DNA of 56,252 nucleotides from Acetobacter musti (lineage in GTDB: Bacteria > Pseudomonadota > Alphaproteobacteria > Acetobacterales > Acetobacteraceae), in the NCBI RefSeq assembly GCF_011516835.1, contig NZ_WOTB01000025.1:1-56252 (forward strand), in the 5' to 3' direction. Below are positions 53,159 through 56,252 of this stretch, one piece after another (the first letter of the stretch is position 1; each line of letters starts with the position of its first letter). The notes under the pieces were generated by a model. It made no database searches. It was not told where the DNA came from and worked only from the letters and a program-made list of their open reading frames with translations. Position numbers and translations under genes: made by a program.

Positions 53159-53388
53159 CAAAAGCCGCGCGGAAGCGGAATTTATTACTTGCATTATCAA
53201 TCTATACAGGATTTTTTCTTTCCGCCTGCCCGGCGGGGGTGCAGGGGGCAGCAAAGCCCCCTGCCTGCGCACCCAGCCCGCAACCGGCTGCACGACGGCA
53301 CGCGACTGTTCAGGATCCGATCGGATTAAAGACGAACGAATAAACACGACGCGGGACACTCCTTCTGGAATGTTCCGCGTGCGCCCCC

Positions 53389-53399
53389 ATCATGCGACT
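53389..53399 (-). promoter_or_regulatory. Shared regulatory element, copy 11
   Basis: AGTCGCATGAT on the minus strand. The next firm start codon is 324 bp away, unlike other copies. A weak frame starting at a GTG at 53347-53359 lies at the usual distance. Confidence 0.5.
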
Positions 53400-53458
53400 A
53401 ACGAGAAAAAACTGAACTTAGAGACACGGAGCGCCCGATGCGTCCCGGCTCTGCAGCA

Positions 53459-53674
53459 TCACCGGTCAAGGTGACGCTGCAGTTCCTCAAAATGTTCATT
53501 CATGGTCAGTTCGCCCTGGATGAACCGAGTGTTGATCCGTTCGATCTCCGCATCGAGTATCACGCCTTCAAGCCGACAACTTCCTCGCGCGTAATCGACC
53601 GCTTCCTGTCGCTGACGGCGTTCTTCCGCAGTAATGGAAGGCCGCGACTGGTCATTATTCCCGCATTCTTCCAT
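53459..53674 (-). CDS. VbhA-like antitoxin of the Fic toxin
   Basis: 71 residues. RRQRQEAVDYARGSCRLEGVIL contains the Fic-inhibitory helix motif [S/T]xxxE[G/N] as S32, E36 and G37, and the rest (INTRFIQGELTMNEHFEEL) matches VbhA-type antitoxins. The inhibitory glutamate blocks ATP orientation in the toxin. Placed 48 bp downstream of fic, whereas vbhA normally precedes vbhT. Confidence 0.75.
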   Translation of the reverse strand: MEECGNNDQSRPSITAEERRQRQEAVDYARGSCRLEGVILDAEIERINTRFIQGELTMNEHFEELQRHLDR

Positions 53675-53722
53675 TTTTATATTCCTCTACCTGCTGGTCT
53701 GGCTTCGGGTCAGCGTCCCAAT

Positions 53723-54763
53723 TCAGGGAGAGGGATCGCCCGATGGATCATGCCGCCTGACTGATGCCGGGGTTTCGTCACTGACTGGCTCGCTGCCAGG
53801 TTTCTTCTGGCGATCGCCATAAGCCTTCGCCCGATCGAGCCAGTCCGGTGCCGTGGCCTTTGGTTCATAAGAACCGGAGCGCCCGGTCAATGCGGTCGCC
53901 AGGGATGAAAAACTGCGGCTGGCAGGCGTTTCTCCCGCAACACGGAAACTGACCTGATCCCCCGATCTGAGACCGTCGGCATGGCTTCCGAGATCCGCGA
54001 GATTGCCGATGTAAACGCGGTCGCCTGAACCCATCATGAAATTATCACCCGAGCGTCCGGCGAATTTCCCATCATAGGCCTGACCGGGCGTCGTTGTGGC
54101 GATATAACGCTCATTCCAACTGAAATCAGAGTCATCCCGGAATGCCTTTTCGAGAAACCGGGTTGCCTTCACCAGAGCCTTATGACGGGTTGAATCCAGA
54201 AGTTCATCGAACATCCTGATCGCCGGCATGTGATCGCCCTTCATACCGGCGATTGAGACGACGGCCATCCGCTCCTGCGAAATACCCTCGAAATCCAGGG
54301 TATGCCCTGCCTCGCGGGCAAAAGCCTCCCAGACGATCCGCTGCGTCCGTCCGTTTCCCTCACGAAATGGATGAATATGGTTCAGCTCGTTGAAAGGAAC
54401 GGCAAGCTGTTCCGCAAATTCCATCCGCCATAACCCTCGCAGATTGTCTTTTTCCGCCAGCCGTTCAAACAGTTTCCTGCCTTCCTGTTCAATCCGCTCA
54501 GGAGCGAGAAAGCCGCTCATGTCCCGGACCAGAAGTGTTGTTCGCGGCTGTCCGGCCCAGCTGTATACATCCTGGAACAGGTGGTAATGTATCGCTTTTA
54601 CCAGAGGAAAGCCCTGCAATGCAGGGAGTCCACGTTCATGCAGTTCTGCTTCCCGTGAAGCAGTCAGAAATTTTTCCAGCCGATCAAGTGCCTCTGGATC
54701 ATGCTGGATCCCTTGCACATTCTCTAATGTCTCGCCATCGCTCTGGAGATAGGGATCGCCCAT
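53723..54763 (-). CDS. Fic-domain toxin (AMP-transferase type)
   Basis: 346 residues. The Fic core spans about 50-200 with the full active motif HPFREGNGRTQR at 131-142 and catalytic H131. The upstream DVYSWAGQPRTT segment is also typical of Fic/Doc proteins. Such enzymes transfer AMP to targets such as DNA gyrase or topoisomerase IV. After the core, a ~130-residue C-terminal region (about 215-346) includes YIGNLADLGSHADGLRSGDQ and a proline-rich tail, resembling a small beta domain of unknown role. Not recognisably a BID secretion signal. Confidence 0.9.
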   Translation of the reverse strand: MGDPYLQSDGETLENVQGIQHDPEALDRLEKFLTASREAELHERGLPALQGFPLVKAIHYHLFQDVYSWAGQPRTTLLVRDMSGFLAPERIEQEGRKLFERLAEKDNLRGLWRMEFAEQLAVPFNELNHIHPFREGNGRTQRIVWEAFAREAGHTLDFEGISQERMAVVSIAGMKGDHMPAIRMFDELLDSTRHKALVKATRFLEKAFRDDSDFSWNERYIATTTPGQAYDGKFAGRSGDNFMMGSGDRVYIGNLADLGSHADGLRSGDQVSFRVAGETPASRSFSSLATALTGRSGSYEPKATAPDWLDRAKAYGDRQKKPGSEPVSDETPASVRRHDPSGDPSP

Positions 54764-54775
54764 GTCTCAGGAAAA

Positions 54776-54985
54776 TCAGGCGGCTTCCGACCTTTTCTTC
54801 ACGGATCGGCCGGTAATCGCCTCTATAACCTGCCGTCGTGCTTCGTCGCCGGAAATCTCGCCGCGAGCGTAGGCATCGAGCACAGGGGCATCACGAGGGT
54901 CTTCGCGTAGTCCTTCAATCAGATTGTTTACGCGCGCCTTATGTACTGCTCGTGTCCGGACGGCGATCTGCTCAGGTGTTAACAT
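54776..54985 (-). CDS. Second VbhA-like antitoxin, upstream of fic
   Basis: 69 residues. AVHKARVNNLIEGLREDPRD and LDAYARGEISGDEARRQV match the antitoxin VbhA domain. The position of the S/T in the inhibitory motif is asparagine (N20, with E24 and G25 kept). ATG 54985 has GGGAG eight bases upstream. It precedes fic by 12 bp, the usual antitoxin position. Confidence 0.7.
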   Translation of the reverse strand: MLTPEQIAVRTRAVHKARVNNLIEGLREDPRDAPVLDAYARGEISGDEARRQVIEAITGRSVKKRSEAA

Positions 54986-55086
54986 GGACGTGGCTCCCTC
55001 ATCGGCAGTCGGAACAGTATCATACCCTGACGATTTTCGCACACTTTCGCGCTTTTCCAGACGTCATTTCTGGTCGCCCTTTGCCC

Positions 55087-55290
55087 TTACCGCGCGCTGT
55101 CGAGAAGCTTCTCCCGGGCGATCCTGCGCATCTCCAGGGCGCAACGCCGGAATTCGGCCCGCTGCCGGGCCGAAAGCTGCGGCAGGTGACAGAGCTGGTC
55201 GAGGCCCGAGGCCGCAGCCTCATGATTCCGCGCATAGGCGCGGGCCTGTCCGCGAGGAGCGGTCGGGCGCCTGATAAAAACGCTGCACAT
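55087..55290 (-). CDS. Small basic protein
   Basis: 67 residues, arginine- and alanine-rich, two cysteines; ATG 55290 has GGAG eight bases upstream. Helical second half (LSARQRAEFRRCALEMRRIARE). No family recognised. Follows ssb. Confidence 0.5.
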   Translation of the reverse strand: MCSVFIRRPTAPRGQARAYARNHEAAASGLDQLCHLPQLSARQRAEFRRCALEMRRIAREKLLDSAR

Positions 55291-55367
55291 GGTGCTGACT
55301 CCGCACAGGGATTCCGGATGAAGGTGCGCCATTCCGGGCCGTCTCCGGCCCGGAAAAAAAGCCCGAC

Positions 55368-55835
55368 TCAGAACGGTATTTCGTCATCCAGATCCGATCC
55401 GCCGGGCGTGTTCGCAGCAGAACGCGGCGCCGCGCTTCGCGATGGCCGGTCATCGTCAAAGCGGCCTTCTCCGGTGTTCCGGCCATTGGCCAGCACCTTT
55501 ATGTTTCCGTCAAAGCGATCGATAATTACCTCGGTCGTGTAACGATCCTGTCCCTGCTGGTCAGTCCATTTCCGCGTTTCCAGATGGCCGTCGACATAGA
55601 CGAGCGTGCCCTTCTGACAGCGACGTTCAATCACGCCCGAGAGGTGGTCGTTGAAGCACACAACACGGTGCCATTGCGTTTTTTCTCTCCGCTCGCCCGT
55701 ATTGCGGTCGTTCCATGATTCGCTCGTTGCTACGGCGATATTTGCGATTTTCCCGTCGCCTTCCCTGCGTGCCGCGAGTTCCGGATCCCGACCGAGATTG
55801 CCGACGAGGATGACGCGATTGACTGACTGGCTCAT
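55368..55835 (-). CDS. ssb: Single-stranded DNA-binding protein
   Basis: 155 residues. OB-fold core with VNRVILVGNLGRDPELAARR, WHRVVCFNDHLSGVIERRCQKG and VYVDGHLETRKWTDQQGQ. A flexible glycine/serine linker leads to the acidic tip DLDDEIPF that recruits partner proteins. Protects plasmid single strands during replication and transfer. AAAGGAAA precedes the ATG. Confidence 0.95.
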   Translation of the reverse strand: MSQSVNRVILVGNLGRDPELAARREGDGKIANIAVATSESWNDRNTGERREKTQWHRVVCFNDHLSGVIERRCQKGTLVYVDGHLETRKWTDQQGQDRYTTEVIIDRFDGNIKVLANGRNTGEGRFDDDRPSRSAAPRSAANTPGGSDLDDEIPF

Positions 55836-56207
55836 GACCTGATTTCCTTTTCTTTCCTTCCAGTTCCTCTCCGGCCTCTGCCGGGTCTCTGACCTGGTGC
55901 GGTCGCGCGGAAGCGGGCATCAGGCGGCGGGCGCAACCCCTCGGGGCGGCAGTGGTGCGGAAGCCGCCTGCGGCTTCACGGTGCCGTCCCGACCGAAGGC
56001 CTGGGGGTTGCGCCCGACGACGACCGCTTCAGACCGCAAAAACCAGGGCAGAGACCCGGCAGTGCCGGCGATCCCCTTTCCTCTTCTTCCTGATTTTTGA
56101 TATTTCAGCGTTCTGACGACCGTTTTTTGCGTTTTTCCCCACTGTTTTCGCTTGTACCGCCCGATTCCGCGTACTAGACTCTCCTGACGAGAGAACGGGA
56201 GTTCAAC
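55836..56207. other. Gap between ssb and the right-edge gene
   Basis: The first part (55880-56030) is GC-rich with short inverted repeats such as GGCGGCGGGCGC and no gene. Toward the right a plausible plus-strand promoter, TTGTAC with 17 bp and TAGACT, lies at about 56152-56180. A minus-strand frame at 55920-56237 overlaps this promoter and is not supported. Confidence 0.45.
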
Positions 56208-56252
56208 ATGGCTGTGATTACTGTCCTGGACGGCCACATCACCCTGAAAGCC
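56208..56252 (+). CDS. Start of a probable AbrB/MazE-like antitoxin, partial
   Basis: Fifteen codons (MAVITVLDGHITLKA) before the window ends. GGGAG lies six bases upstream. The GHITLKA pattern fits the first strand of AbrB-type swapped-hairpin DNA-binding proteins, often antitoxins. Only a guess at this length. Confidence 0.4.
   Translation, partial: MAVITVLDGHITLKA

Noticed and set aside
53108..53359. A GTG-started 83-codon minus-strand frame after element copy 11
   Set aside because: The ribosome binding site touches the GTG, the frame crosses a strong hairpin and the Toprim promoter, and the translation is low complexity. Kept only as a remark.
55920..56237. Minus-strand 105-codon frame at the right edge
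   Set aside because: It overlaps the promoter and start of the plus-strand AbrB-like gene, which has a far better ribosome binding site.

Overview
The window reads as a stretch of a large, mobilisable or conjugative plasmid from an acetic acid bacterium or close alphaproteobacterial relative (Acetobacteraceae; Komagataeibacter, Gluconacetobacter or Acetobacter would fit). The basis is the GC-rich coding sequence with AT-rich promoter gaps, a MobF-type relaxase, plasmid single-stranded-DNA-binding protein, Toprim protein, HU-like proteins, an StbABC-like partition locus and many small membrane or exported proteins without recognisable families. No replication initiator and no type IV secretion ATPase are inside the window.

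Layout. 0-7 kb: the tail of a radical SAM enzyme, a lone RND efflux permease and a two-component system. 6.9-8.2 kb: an intact IS3-family element with a 5-bp target duplication. 8.5-12.3 kb: an arsenic resistance operon arsR-arsC-arsB-arsH-arsO on the minus strand. 12.4-17.7 kb: two unknown genes, the relaxase, its small upstream partner and an HU protein. 18-20.5 kb: a drug/metabolite transporter coupled to a gene remnant and a FitAB/VapBC-like toxin-antitoxin pair, plus an orphan antitoxin. 20.5-22.8 kb: a helically phased TGACG repeat array followed by three partition-like genes. 22.8-38.3 kb: a mosaic of small accessory genes (lytic transglycosylase, helix-turn-helix proteins, zinc ribbons, small membrane proteins, NERD nuclease-like protein, PIN/NYN-like protein, tailed HU protein), interrupted by an IS110-family element. 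38.4-42.4 kb: a chromosomal-type cargo block (SDR, 3-methyladenine glycosylase, saccharopine-dehydrogenase-like reductase, VOC protein, AraC regulator). 42.5-53.1 kb: a minus-strand DNA-processing operon (Toprim protein, unknown, UvrD-like helicase, zinc protein, secreted nuclease), whose uvrD gene is cut in two by a 5.6-kb element carrying two tyrosine recombinases and a RecD2-like helicase. 53.4-56.2 kb: a Fic toxin flanked by two VbhA-like antitoxin genes, a small basic protein, ssb, and the first codons of an AbrB-like gene.

Three observations stand out. (1) The Tn554-like recombinase pair plus RecD2 element sits inside the QSIY/SWRG motif of uvrD; I know of no description of this trio. 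(2) A short element, GGTCGCATGAT or a close variant, recurs at least eleven times between 17.4 and 53.4 kb, nearly always about 40 bp before a start codon and pointing at the gene, so most accessory operons appear to share one regulator or promoter class. A protein of four tandem winged-helix units encoded at 28.5 kb, itself preceded by the element, is a natural candidate for the regulator. (3) A second family of near-identical promoters (TTGCGT, 17 bp, TACTCT-like) lies about 133 bp from each of three copies of a ~100-nt multi-hairpin element, a candidate structured RNA.

All functional calls are from reading the sequence; no database search was run.
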